Source: JAJTZA01 sp041744075 (GTDB lineage: Bacteria > Verrucomicrobiota > Verrucomicrobiia > Chthoniobacterales > Terrimicrobiaceae). From it: a DNA stretch of 6,169 nt. A model generated the notes under the pieces. The model saw only the letters and a program-made list of their open reading frames with translations. It did no database searches and had not been told where the DNA came from. A program made the translations under genes and the position numbers. Shown here one piece after another: positions 1 through 6,169 of this stretch. The stretch spans positions 1-6,169 of the forward strand of contig JBGTLQ010000332.1 of assembly GCA_041744075.1 (NCBI GenBank), read 5' to 3'. Every line of letters begins with the position of its first letter. Position 1 is the stretch's first letter.

Positions 1-1
1 T

Positions 2-292
2 CTTACACTTAAGACGGGAGGAAACACCTACTCGCTTGCCGGGAAAACGCCTGTCAATGACGGTAGATGGCATCATGTCTTGGCCGAGGTGGATCGTGCT
101 GCTGGAAAAGTCATGCTTTACCTGGACGGAATTGACGACACAGGAGAAGCGGCAGGCACTGTTCCTGTGGCGACGGCGTCGCTGGACAACGAATCCGATT
201 TCGAGGTTGGGCTGGGCTACAACGGTGCGCTGGACTACCTCCGGGTCACGCGTGGCACTTTGGCAGATGCAAAAACGGATATTCAAACCTTG
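2..292 (+). other. LamG-like domain, C-terminal half (copy in first gene)
   Basis: Ninety-seven residues that align with the product of 5870-6169. Shared blocks include LTL at the start, W-H-H followed by AEVDR, [LF]YL[DN]G, SLDNE[SA]DF, GALDYLRV[ST]RGTLADA[KR]T and a final Leu. This is a concanavalin-like jelly-roll fold, usually a carbohydrate- or glycan-binding domain. The N-terminal half lies before the window. Confidence 0.8.
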
Positions 293-1249
293 ATGGCATG
301 GCAGTTCAACGGCCCGCAGTTTAGGGATTTCACCGGGCGCGAGCCGACCGGCGGCATTCGCGATGCAGGAGCCTTGGAACATCCGACAGTCAGCGGCCTG
401 CAAGTGATTAACTACACACCACGCACTCCTTCTGAATCCGCTGCGGCAGCGCCGGTGGCATTTGATGCTAAAGAATTTCAGACAGGCGCCGGTCGCGGAC
501 TTAAAGACGAAAACTGGGGATCGATTTCATTTCCTAAAGAAGTTGTCCCTGGCGGGGTAGCGCACGTGCAAGTCGTATTTGGCGTAGAAACCATCGAGCG
601 ATCCGGAATGAAGCTGCGGGTGGACATTCACGGATGGGAGGGAGCGAAGCGCATCGGGCCTATTGGCCAAGGCCAACCCATCAATATCGTGCCGGGTTCC
701 ACCGCTCCTTACACCAGTAGTTTAACAATCCCCAAGCGTAACGGGCTCACACAAGTGACTGCTGTGATTTATGTTTCACCGGATGGTAATTATGCCAATA
801 AGACAATATCGACAGAGGTCAGCATGCCGGTGGGCTCCGCTCCTGCTACTGCTCCTGCGGGAGGCTCAGCGTCTGCGGTCGAGTGGAAGGAAGGCGACGG
901 ACATATCACCAAAGATTACGAGTGGGGGCGTGTTTCCATGCCTGCGAAAGTGAAGGTTGGTGAAGAAGTTGAAATTCTGGTCGATATTAAGCCGGGCATC
1001 ATTCCCAACGCTCAAGTTTTGCAGGTGGATTTGCACTGGTGGTCGGGGAACGATCGCAAAGGCCCGCTGACACGAGCACGTCGCGTCCAAGTAAGCCGGA
1101 ACACAGAAGGGGTTCAGGTTGCCAAGGCTACTATTCCGGCCAAAGAAGGTATTAGCCGGATCGCGGCGATTGTCTACGTGGCCCCGAATGCGGAATGGAA
1201 AAATAAGATATTCAGTAGTGAACTCGGCGGAACTGTAGTCGATCCATAA
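2..1249 (+). CDS. C-terminal part of a secreted-type LamG / beta-helix family protein (5' end outside window)
   Basis: This is the 3' end of a larger gene; the frame is open from base 2 and ends at TAA 1247-1249, giving 415 visible residues. Residues 1-97 are the second half of a LamG/concanavalin-like domain, with the typical W-H-H-V, A-E-V-D, LYLDG and GALDYLRV signatures. Next comes a short terminal motif of the kind that closes secreted parallel beta-helix proteins (DFTGREP, then RDAGALE, bases 326-379). After it stand two copies of a ~120-residue beta-rich module (bases 461-832 and 878-1237) joined by an Ala/Pro/Gly/Ser linker. The LamG half matches the end of the gene at 3116 closely, so the missing N-terminus is probably a signal peptide plus beta-helix; this is inferred from the paralogue. 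TTG at 80 is not a start, because the domain continues upstream of it. Likely role: extracellular polysaccharide binding or processing; substrate unknown. Confidence 0.85.
   Translation, partial: LTLKTGGNTYSLAGKTPVNDGRWHHVLAEVDRAAGKVMLYLDGIDDTGEAAGTVPVATASLDNESDFEVGLGYNGALDYLRVTRGTLADAKTDIQTLMAWQFNGPQFRDFTGREPTGGIRDAGALEHPTVSGLQVINYTPRTPSESAAAAPVAFDAKEFQTGAGRGLKDENWGSISFPKEVVPGGVAHVQVVFGVETIERSGMKLRVDIHGWEGAKRIGPIGQGQPINIVPGSTAPYTSSLTIPKRNGLTQVTAVIYVSPDGNYANKTISTEVSMPVGSAPATAPAGGSASAVEWKEGDGHITKDYEWGRVSMPAKVKVGEEVEILVDIKPGIIPNAQVLQVDLHWWSGNDRKGPLTRARRVQVSRNTEGVQVAKATIPAKEGISRIAAIVYVAPNAEWKNKIFSSELGGTVVDP
320..379 (+). other. Beta-helix terminal motif (DFTGR...DAGALE)
   Basis: Encodes a Asp-Phe-x-Gly-Arg stretch followed by Asp-Ala-Gly-Ala-Leu-Glu. 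Similar D-F-x-G...D-x-G-A-x-E motifs commonly end secreted parallel beta-helix polysaccharide-active proteins. Here it follows the LamG domain, not the helix itself, which suggests that the LamG domain is inserted ahead of the helix's last segment. The assignment rests on motif memory, not on a search. Confidence 0.5.
461..832 (+). repeat. Tandem C-terminal module, copy 1
   Basis: About 124 residues, strongly beta-patterned, and homologous to the second copy at 878-1237. Shared positions include W-G-x-[IV]-S-[FM]-P near the start, L-x-V-D-[IL]-H-x-W in the middle, G-P a few residues later, then IP-K-x-G-[IL] and A-[VI]-[IV]-Y-V-[SA]-P followed by an N/K-rich turn. Copy 1 reads VDIHGW where copy 2 reads VDLHWW. 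I do not recognise the family. An Ig-like or carbohydrate-binding beta-sandwich would fit. Confidence 0.75.
878..1237 (+). repeat. Tandem C-terminal module, copy 2
   Basis: About 120 residues homologous to copy 1, from which it is separated by an Ala/Pro/Gly/Ser linker (bases 833-877). It contains EWGRVSMP, VDLHWW, a K-x-x-x-G-P type turn (NDRKGP), TIPAKEG and AIVYVAP. It lies at the extreme C-terminus and stops a few residues before the stop codon. It carries no sortase motif and no C-terminal membrane segment, so any surface attachment would have to use another mechanism. Confidence 0.75.
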
Positions 1250-1301
1250 CTCTTATTTTCGCAAGCAGCTTGATTCAGCGTCACATTTATGCGCCACCCT
1301 C
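1250..1301 (+). other. Intergenic gap between first gene and glycosidase gene
   Basis: Fifty-two bases with no AG-rich Shine-Dalgarno sequence before ATG 1302 and no convincing terminator (no GC stem followed by a T run). An imperfect palindrome CAAGC-A-GCTTG sits at 1262-1272. The short gap and shared strand favour co-transcription, but a weak promoter here cannot be excluded. Confidence 0.4.
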
Positions 1302-3080
1302 ATGAGTTGCATTTGGCCGGTTTCTGACACCGATGCTGAGGTGGAGTTGGTCGTTATCCCCGACTACCACCGCAGCCAGCCTCGTGGGTTTATTGCTGTG
1401 CAGGCGGCATGCTATTCCGCCCGATGGGAACATGATCGACCCGGTTTCCTGGCTGTGCGCTCAGCCGATGGAGAGTCCAATGATTGGCTCGAGTGGTCAT
1501 TTCACGGCGATTTACTTGATGCTGATGAATGTTCCATTCCAGGAGCCGTATTGAGTGATTGGGCACCCTCGCCATCTCTGGAAGGAAGTCAATCGTATCG
1601 CGGCGATAGCGTCGAAGCAGAATGGATCCAACGCCGGGAGAGAGGGTTGCTTCGAGCTCGGCTTGTGTTTTTACCGGATGCAATCCGATACAGTCTGACT
1701 TTTCATGCAACAAATGGGAACGAGACGCGTGTTCCAGAGCGATATGCCAGTGTCCGGTTGGGCAATGGAACTCATGTGCACGCGCGTGCGGTTTTTGATT
1801 ATAAGCCCGACACCAGCGGCACATTCCTGCGCCCGTTGCATGCGATGCGGACGCATGCCGCTAAATGGCTGACGCCTCCGCCCTTTGCTCTGGCATTTCA
1901 TCAACTGGCAGGAGATTGGTCTATTCTGGCAGTAGAATGTCCTGCCGAAGCCCTCGAATTTACCACGTTCAGCGGAAACACAGAGGCGGGTGGCACCATG
2001 GGATTCCGCCTCGATTATCAGAGTTTACCTGAGTTTTCGAACGATTTCACGTCACCGGAACTGGTTTGGCGCTTTGGATTTGCAGATCAATTTGCAGCCC
2101 TGCAGGCGCATGTGGATGGTCTGGTTCAAATGGGTCTTGCCGAGGCTATCCATCGCGACCCGCCCGAATGGCATAAGCGCCCGATGTGTTGTGGCTGGCA
2201 TCGTCAGGTGGAACTGGCGACGGCACTCAAAAATCCTGGATCAACACCCGATCATCTCGCGCAGGCTGGCTTTGCCACAGGTGCTGCACGCGCGCAGGAC
2301 TTTTCGCGGCAGGACGTTTATGAGGATCATCTTGCCTGCTACGAACGAGCCGGTATTGACGTTGGCACCGTAGTTATCGATCATGGATGGAGTGTGACGG
2401 AAGGCGATTGGAGGCCGGACTTGGAAAAATGGCCGGATCTCGCGGGCTTTGTCCAAGCTCAGCACGCAAAAAACCGTCGAGTTCTGCTTTGGATTTGCGT
2501 TATGAGCAACGGTCTGCCCGAAGAGGAACTGGTGCGAAATCTGGAAGGGCCGCACCCATTCGCTTTGGATCCCCGTCATCCGAAATGGAAGCGCCGCGTC
2601 GAGAACTGTCTCCGCGGGTTGTTGGGCAGTGACGGAATCCACGCGGATGGCCTCAAGCTGGATTTTACCGGCCCCAACAGCAACCCTTCGCGTTGGCAGG
2701 GTGAAGGAGATGTCCTGCATGGATACACTTACTTGTGGGAATTTTTCCGAACTGTTTCGACTGCGGCGCTTGCGGTCAGGCCGGATGCCTTGTTGGACTT
2801 TCAATGCGCCCACCCTCAATTTGCCGGGTTCCATACCATGACCCGGCTCAATGATTTCTTTCTGTCGCAGGCTCAAGCAGTGCGTGTCATGTCCACCCGT
2901 GCACGAATCGCAAAGATAGCAGCGTTGGGTGCGCTCATCGACACCGATTGTCCTGCGGGACTGGCTTATCTCCGCAGTTCATCCAACTTTGGTAACCAAA
3001 GTCTCTACCTCACTAACGCACAACTCGCAGATCCCGAAGTCGTGGCCGCTGTCAAGGCAGGTCAGGCGGGAAAGGGCTGA
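1302..3080 (+). CDS. Glycoside hydrolase-like protein, clan GH-D type TIM barrel (alpha-galactosidase-like)
   Basis: A complete 592-residue protein. Residues 1 to about 285 are beta-rich, like the N-terminal super-sandwich of GH36-type enzymes. The barrel starts near RPMCCGW (293-299), followed by VVIDHGW (D360), GDWRPD (368-373), KWPDL and VLLWI (394-398). GLKLDF places the likely nucleophile at D454 (K452-x-D454 pattern). RLNDFF places a candidate acid/base at D518, 64 residues later, comparable with the spacing of the two catalytic Asp residues in GH36 enzymes. Only about 74 residues follow D518, so there is no separate C-terminal beta-sandwich. No signal peptide is visible, which points to the cytoplasm and to action on imported oligosaccharides. 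ATG 1302 is the first start codon after the upstream in-frame stop at 1236, and no ribosome binding site precedes it. The exact family and sugar specificity are not resolved; alpha-galactosidase or a related alpha-retaining activity is an inference. Confidence 0.75.
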   Translation: MSCIWPVSDTDAEVELVVIPDYHRSQPRGFIAVQAACYSARWEHDRPGFLAVRSADGESNDWLEWSFHGDLLDADECSIPGAVLSDWAPSPSLEGSQSYRGDSVEAEWIQRRERGLLRARLVFLPDAIRYSLTFHATNGNETRVPERYASVRLGNGTHVHARAVFDYKPDTSGTFLRPLHAMRTHAAKWLTPPPFALAFHQLAGDWSILAVECPAEALEFTTFSGNTEAGGTMGFRLDYQSLPEFSNDFTSPELVWRFGFADQFAALQAHVDGLVQMGLAEAIHRDPPEWHKRPMCCGWHRQVELATALKNPGSTPDHLAQAGFATGAARAQDFSRQDVYEDHLACYERAGIDVGTVVIDHGWSVTEGDWRPDLEKWPDLAGFVQAQHAKNRRVLLWICVMSNGLPEEELVRNLEGPHPFALDPRHPKWKRRVENCLRGLLGSDGIHADGLKLDFTGPNSNPSRWQGEGDVLHGYTYLWEFFRTVSTAALAVRPDALLDFQCAHPQFAGFHTMTRLNDFFLSQAQAVRVMSTRARIAKIAALGALIDTDCPAGLAYLRSSSNFGNQSLYLTNAQLADPEVVAAVKAGQAGKG

Positions 3081-3115
3081 AATCATCAACTCACATCCAT
3101 CACTCTACTGTCATT
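3081..3115 (+). other. Intergenic gap between glycosidase gene and beta-helix gene
   Basis: Thirty-five bases rich in CAT and TCA triplets, with no Shine-Dalgarno sequence before ATG 3116, no terminator hairpin and no recognisable promoter. The tight spacing supports translation of both genes from one message. Confidence 0.4.
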
Positions 3116-3175
3116 ATGAAAATCTTATTCACCATCCTGATCGCTGCTGCCTGGATCCCGGTTTCATCCATTGCA
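3116..3175 (+). other. Sec signal peptide of beta-helix protein
   Basis: The first 20 residues have Lys at position 2, a hydrophobic core (ILFTILIAAAWIPV) and a likely signal peptidase I site after Ser-Ile-Ala (A20). There is no lipobox Cys, so export to the periplasm or outside is expected, not lipidation. Confidence 0.8.
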
Positions 3176-6169
3176 TCTGAGCCTCTGAAAGCCGGTTGGC
3201 AAAATGAGGACATTGCCGCTCCTTCATCCCCGGTAAATCCCGAAGCCATCGTCGTGGAGGGCAAAACTGAGATCAAGTGGATGCCGGAGGCATTCCAATT
3301 CACTCCCGGTGAGTCCGTGCGATACATTGATTTCGAAATGGGCGATGATTCCAATGCTGGCACGTCCAAGGAATCACCGTGGAAACATCACCCATGGGAC
3401 GCGCAGGCCGAAGGGAAAGCTGCGACGGAAAAAGGGGTTCACACTTATGTCTTTAAAGGTGGAGTCATGTATCGCGGTCAACTGACTGGTAATGAATCCG
3501 GCACTCCCGATGAGCCGATCCGCCTGACGCGGGATCCCTCTTGGGGAGATGGTCCTGCCACCTTGGCTGGATCGGTCGAAGTGAAAGGGTGGAAGCTGGC
3601 AAATCCCGAGGAAGAAAAGGAAGCCGGAATTCCGGAGGAATCGATTGGCAAGGTATGGACTACGACCCTGCCGGGCGATTTTATCCCGCGTGCTGGCTGG
3701 CTCGTCCAGGAGGATGGCTTGCGTGAACGAATTCCGCTGGCGCGCTGGCCGAACTGGGAAATTGAGCACCCATACAACCATTTTACGCAGTGGCATCGGG
3801 TGGATACGGCCGACCCTGAGCGTGGCACCCGCTGGCCTCGGACAAAGATCGCTGCGGAAGTGCTCAAGGGGTTCGAGCCTGATGCTTTTGATGGCGCAAC
3901 GATGTGGATCAATCATGTGAGCTCGGGCGGGAATATCGCCATTATCGGGCCATTTCCGTCGGACATTCATCGTTATAATCCGGACGAGGGAAGCTTGATG
4001 GTGCCTCTGACCCATCCGAATCGTTTTCCGCAGGCGCAGAGTCCGTTTTTTCTCGAAAATCTGCCGCGTTTTCTGGACACCGATGGCGAGTGGACCTTTG
4101 TGCCAGAAGGGCGGAAGTTGTTCCTCCGCTTGCCAAACGACATCAATCCGAATGAGGCCACTTTCGAAGTCGCCCAACATGGGGTGACTCTGGACCTGGT
4201 TGATCTAAAACATGTGGAAATCGCCGGCCTCAATTTCACTGGTGGTAATGTCCCCGACTTAACTCGGGCGGCACGCGGCGTCGAAAAGACGGGGGAATTT
4301 TACAAGAACCCAGGGAATTTCACCCAAATGCCGGCTATCCGACTGACTGGTGATACCCAAGATGTGAAGATCAACCACGTGCGGATCCACGACACTGCCG
4401 GAGCGGGCATTAACAATTTTATCCAGAAGGAAAGTAATACGACCGCCGACATTAGTATTACGGACAGCGAGTTCCTTAACCTGGACAATGATGGCATCTT
4501 TTTTGCGTCAAGCGGAGGTGCAGGTGCGGAATGGCCGAATGGCAGGTTGGTGGGGCTGAAGGTCCTGCGTAATCGCTTGGAGAATATCGGCCTGCGCAGC
4601 AGTGCGGACCAAGGGGGGCGCGGGATCAATGCCAATAGTCTGGAGATGGGAGAAATTGCAGGCAACGTCGTGCACCAGACTGCGGCCATGGGCATTAATG
4701 TCGTCGGTGCCCGCGGGCCGCTGAACCGAATACAAATTCACGGAAACCAAGTTTCTGAGGGGTTAATGCATAAGAATGATTTTGGTAATATTGAGTTCTG
4801 GGGCCATGGACCGGCCTATATTTACAATAATATTTCCATCGATCCCGTTGGTTTTTTTGCCAACCTTGGGTCCTATCACAAAGGCGAAGCTTACTACCTC
4901 GACCACGGGATTAAGGCATTTGTCTTTAACAACATTGGTTGGTCCAAGAATTGGCCGGATGCCCGCCATGGAGTTTTGGGGCAGAGTTTTATTAAGGAAG
5001 TGCGAAACCGCTGGAACCAGGCTTTTCACAATACTGGCTATAACTTCCGCATCATGCAGGCCATGGAAGGAGTGCACGGCGAGCAGCAGCACTACCTGGC
5101 GAATCTATTGATCCAGCGCCATGCCAGCACAAATTTCTTCGACCACTGGGGATTGAATGATGCTGCCGGCATTGGATATGGCCGTAATGTGCTGGCCGGT
5201 CCCCACGGGGCAATTTTTGCGCGGGACCGTGGTCTATCCTTTTCCACAGTGGAAGAATTTCAAACGCATTTGGACGGATTGGAGAACCAGGTTGTTACCG
5301 ACGTGGCCGCCTGGATCACGCCCGACATGCCGGTAATCGATCCGGAGGAGCGTGATTTCCGTCCGACGGACACGTCCGCGGCCATTGATCGCGGTGTAAG
5401 CGTCTTTGTTCCATGGGGACTTTATGGCACGGTGGGCGAGTGGTTCTTCCGCCATCAACCTCGAGACGCCAACACCGTGCTGGCCTACGATCTCTATGGC
5501 CAGTCGATGTATCCTGGAGGTGGCGTTCCAACAAATATCCCCGGGAATGAATTAGTCGGGGAGGGCTTCACGGCTGAGGATTATGTACCGGGAGTTCTGG
5601 AGGATTGGAACCAGGGAGCTTTGCGTTTTGATGGGAAAAAATCCCTGCAACTTCCCCACGAGCGTCTGGTCAGCGAAATCACTACGGAGCGCAGAAACGC
5701 CGAACCGCTGGTCACGCCCGGCGAGGAGAGACACACGGTCCGTATGCAGGATAATAACTTTATCATTGAGGCAGTTTTCCAGCAGGACGCAGGGGATGGA
5801 CCCGGAGTGATCGCCGGAAAAATAAACGACAAAGGTGGTTATGAATTTGGGATTAACGAAAAGGGGCTATTAACTCTGCGTCTGCGCGGTGAGGATGGAA
5901 GTTCCTCGGTGCACGTGGCCGATGCTCCAGTCGAAAAAGGAATTTGGCACCATGCCATTGCCGAGGTGGATCGCGAGGCCTCGAAAGTAACCTTCTATCT
6001 CAATGGCCGGGACTTAGCACTCAAGACCGAAGGCACGATGCCAGCGGCTGGCGTATCCCTCGACAATGAAGCAGACTTCACAGTCGGACAAGGATTTCGA
6101 GGAGCTTTGGATTATTTGCGAGTTAGTCGCGGAACCCTTGCGGATGCTCGTACAAATATCAACGAACTG
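3116..6169 (+). CDS. Secreted right-handed beta-helix protein with LamG-like domain (3' end outside window)
   Basis: Open without a stop for 1018 codons to the window edge. Residues 1-20 are a Sec signal peptide. Residues 70-130 hold the N-terminal element common in secreted beta-helix proteins (GDDSNAGT at 76-83, a W-K-H-x-P segment, then HTYVFKGGVMYRG). Residues about 355-610 show parallel beta-helix periodicity, with short strands and repeated N-x-[FIV] and N-N-I turns (EIAGLNF, VRIHDTAGAGI, YIYNNISI). Residues 747-760 (DFRPTDTSAAIDRG) resemble the usual closing segment of such helices. A LamG-like domain starts near residue 836 (LRFDGK) and is cut off at the edge. The protein is probably an exported polysaccharide lyase- or hydrolase-like enzyme, or a glycan-binding protein. 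I cannot place it in a numbered PL or GH family, and the catalytic residues are not established. ATG 3116 is chosen because the signal peptide begins there. By homology with the first gene, the missing end probably holds the terminal motif and possibly extra C-terminal modules. Confidence 0.85.
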   Translation, partial: MKILFTILIAAAWIPVSSIASEPLKAGWQNEDIAAPSSPVNPEAIVVEGKTEIKWMPEAFQFTPGESVRYIDFEMGDDSNAGTSKESPWKHHPWDAQAEGKAATEKGVHTYVFKGGVMYRGQLTGNESGTPDEPIRLTRDPSWGDGPATLAGSVEVKGWKLANPEEEKEAGIPEESIGKVWTTTLPGDFIPRAGWLVQEDGLRERIPLARWPNWEIEHPYNHFTQWHRVDTADPERGTRWPRTKIAAEVLKGFEPDAFDGATMWINHVSSGGNIAIIGPFPSDIHRYNPDEGSLMVPLTHPNRFPQAQSPFFLENLPRFLDTDGEWTFVPEGRKLFLRLPNDINPNEATFEVAQHGVTLDLVDLKHVEIAGLNFTGGNVPDLTRAARGVEKTGEFYKNPGNFTQMPAIRLTGDTQDVKINHVRIHDTAGAGINNFIQKESNTTADISITDSEFLNLDNDGIFFASSGGAGAEWPNGRLVGLKVLRNRLENIGLRSSADQGGRGINANSLEMGEIAGNVVHQTAAMGINVVGARGPLNRIQIHGNQVSEGLMHKNDFGNIEFWGHGPAYIYNNISIDPVGFFANLGSYHKGEAYYLDHGIKAFVFNNIGWSKNWPDARHGVLGQSFIKEVRNRWNQAFHNTGYNFRIMQAMEGVHGEQQHYLANLLIQRHASTNFFDHWGLNDAAGIGYGRNVLAGPHGAIFARDRGLSFSTVEEFQTHLDGLENQVVTDVAAWITPDMPVIDPEERDFRPTDTSAAIDRGVSVFVPWGLYGTVGEWFFRHQPRDANTVLAYDLYGQSMYPGGGVPTNIPGNELVGEGFTAEDYVPGVLEDWNQGALRFDGKKSLQLPHERLVSEITTERRNAEPLVTPGEERHTVRMQDNNFIIEAVFQQDAGDGPGVIAGKINDKGGYEFGINEKGLLTLRLRGEDGSSSVHVADAPVEKGIWHHAIAEVDREASKVTFYLNGRDLALKTEGTMPAAGVSLDNEADFTVGQGFRGALDYLRVSRGTLADARTNINEL
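5870..6169 (+). other. LamG-like domain, matching copy in third gene (cut by window end)
   Basis: One hundred residues that align with the start of the window (2-292), including W-H-H-A-I-A-E-V-D-R, FYLNG, SLDNEADF and GALDYLRVSRGTLADA. The DNA is clearly diverged at third codon positions and there is a small length difference, so the two copies are established paralogues and not a recent duplication or an assembly repeat. Confidence 0.8.

Noticed and set aside
80..82. TTG as a possible start of the first gene
   Set aside because: The frame is open from base 2 and the residues before 80 (ending in DGRWHHV) are part of the LamG domain, so the gene simply enters from outside the window.
1262..1272. 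Palindrome CAAGC-A-GCTTG as an operator or terminator
   Set aside because: Five-base arms around a single base cannot form a real hairpin, no T run follows, and the half-site alone does not identify a regulator. One such site is expected by chance.
2241..2876. A 211-codon open frame on the minus strand
   Set aside because: It is antisense to the catalytic barrel of the glycosidase, whose motifs (IDHGW, KLDF, RLND) lie in the + strand frame. The antisense translation shows no recognisable domain.
3374..4180. A 268-codon open frame on the minus strand
   Set aside because: It lies wholly inside the beta-helix gene. Its translation is rich in Arg, Pro and Ser with no domain pattern, and the + strand frame has clear signal peptide and fold features. 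It is an antisense shadow.
2..6169. The repeated LamG ends as a mobile-element terminal repeat or assembly duplication
   Set aside because: The similarity is at the protein level with many silent and replacement differences and a length change, within intact reading frames. No transposase, target duplication or inverted repeat is present.

Overview
The window reads as a compact three-gene carbohydrate-processing locus, all on the + strand. Codon use is balanced and GC content moderate. I see no RNA gene, CRISPR array, transposase or integrase. Long secreted proteins that join a right-handed beta-helix to a LamG-like domain, next to a clan GH-D type glycosidase and with no visible Shine-Dalgarno sequences, suggest a polysaccharide-degrading bacterium of the PVC group (Verrucomicrobiota, Lentisphaerota, Kiritimatiellota or Planctomycetota). 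This placement is inferred from style; there is no marker gene to prove it.

Layout: (1) positions 2-1249 hold the 3' end of a large gene. It encodes the second half of a LamG/concanavalin-like domain, a short beta-helix-type terminal motif, and two tandem copies of a ~120-residue beta-rich module separated by an Ala/Pro/Gly/Ser linker. (2) After 52 bases, 1302-3080 encodes a complete 592-residue glycosidase-like protein. It has an N-terminal beta-rich domain and a TIM barrel with recognisable clan GH-D landmarks, and no signal peptide. (3) After 35 bases, 3116 opens a gene that runs without a stop through the last base (1018 codons). It encodes a signal peptide, an N-terminal region of the kind found in secreted beta-helix enzymes, a parallel beta-helix, and a LamG-like domain that the window cuts off.

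Genes 1 and 3 are paralogues. The window starts and ends inside the same LamG domain of the two proteins, about 5.87 kb apart, so the glycosidase gene is bracketed by two members of one secreted family. A reasonable model is that the secreted beta-helix proteins bind and possibly cleave a polysaccharide, and the glycosidase, which appears cytoplasmic, removes sugars from imported products. The substrate cannot be read from the sequence. The least explained parts are the duplicated C-terminal module of gene 1 and the apparent insertion of the LamG domain just before the terminal motif of the beta-helix.
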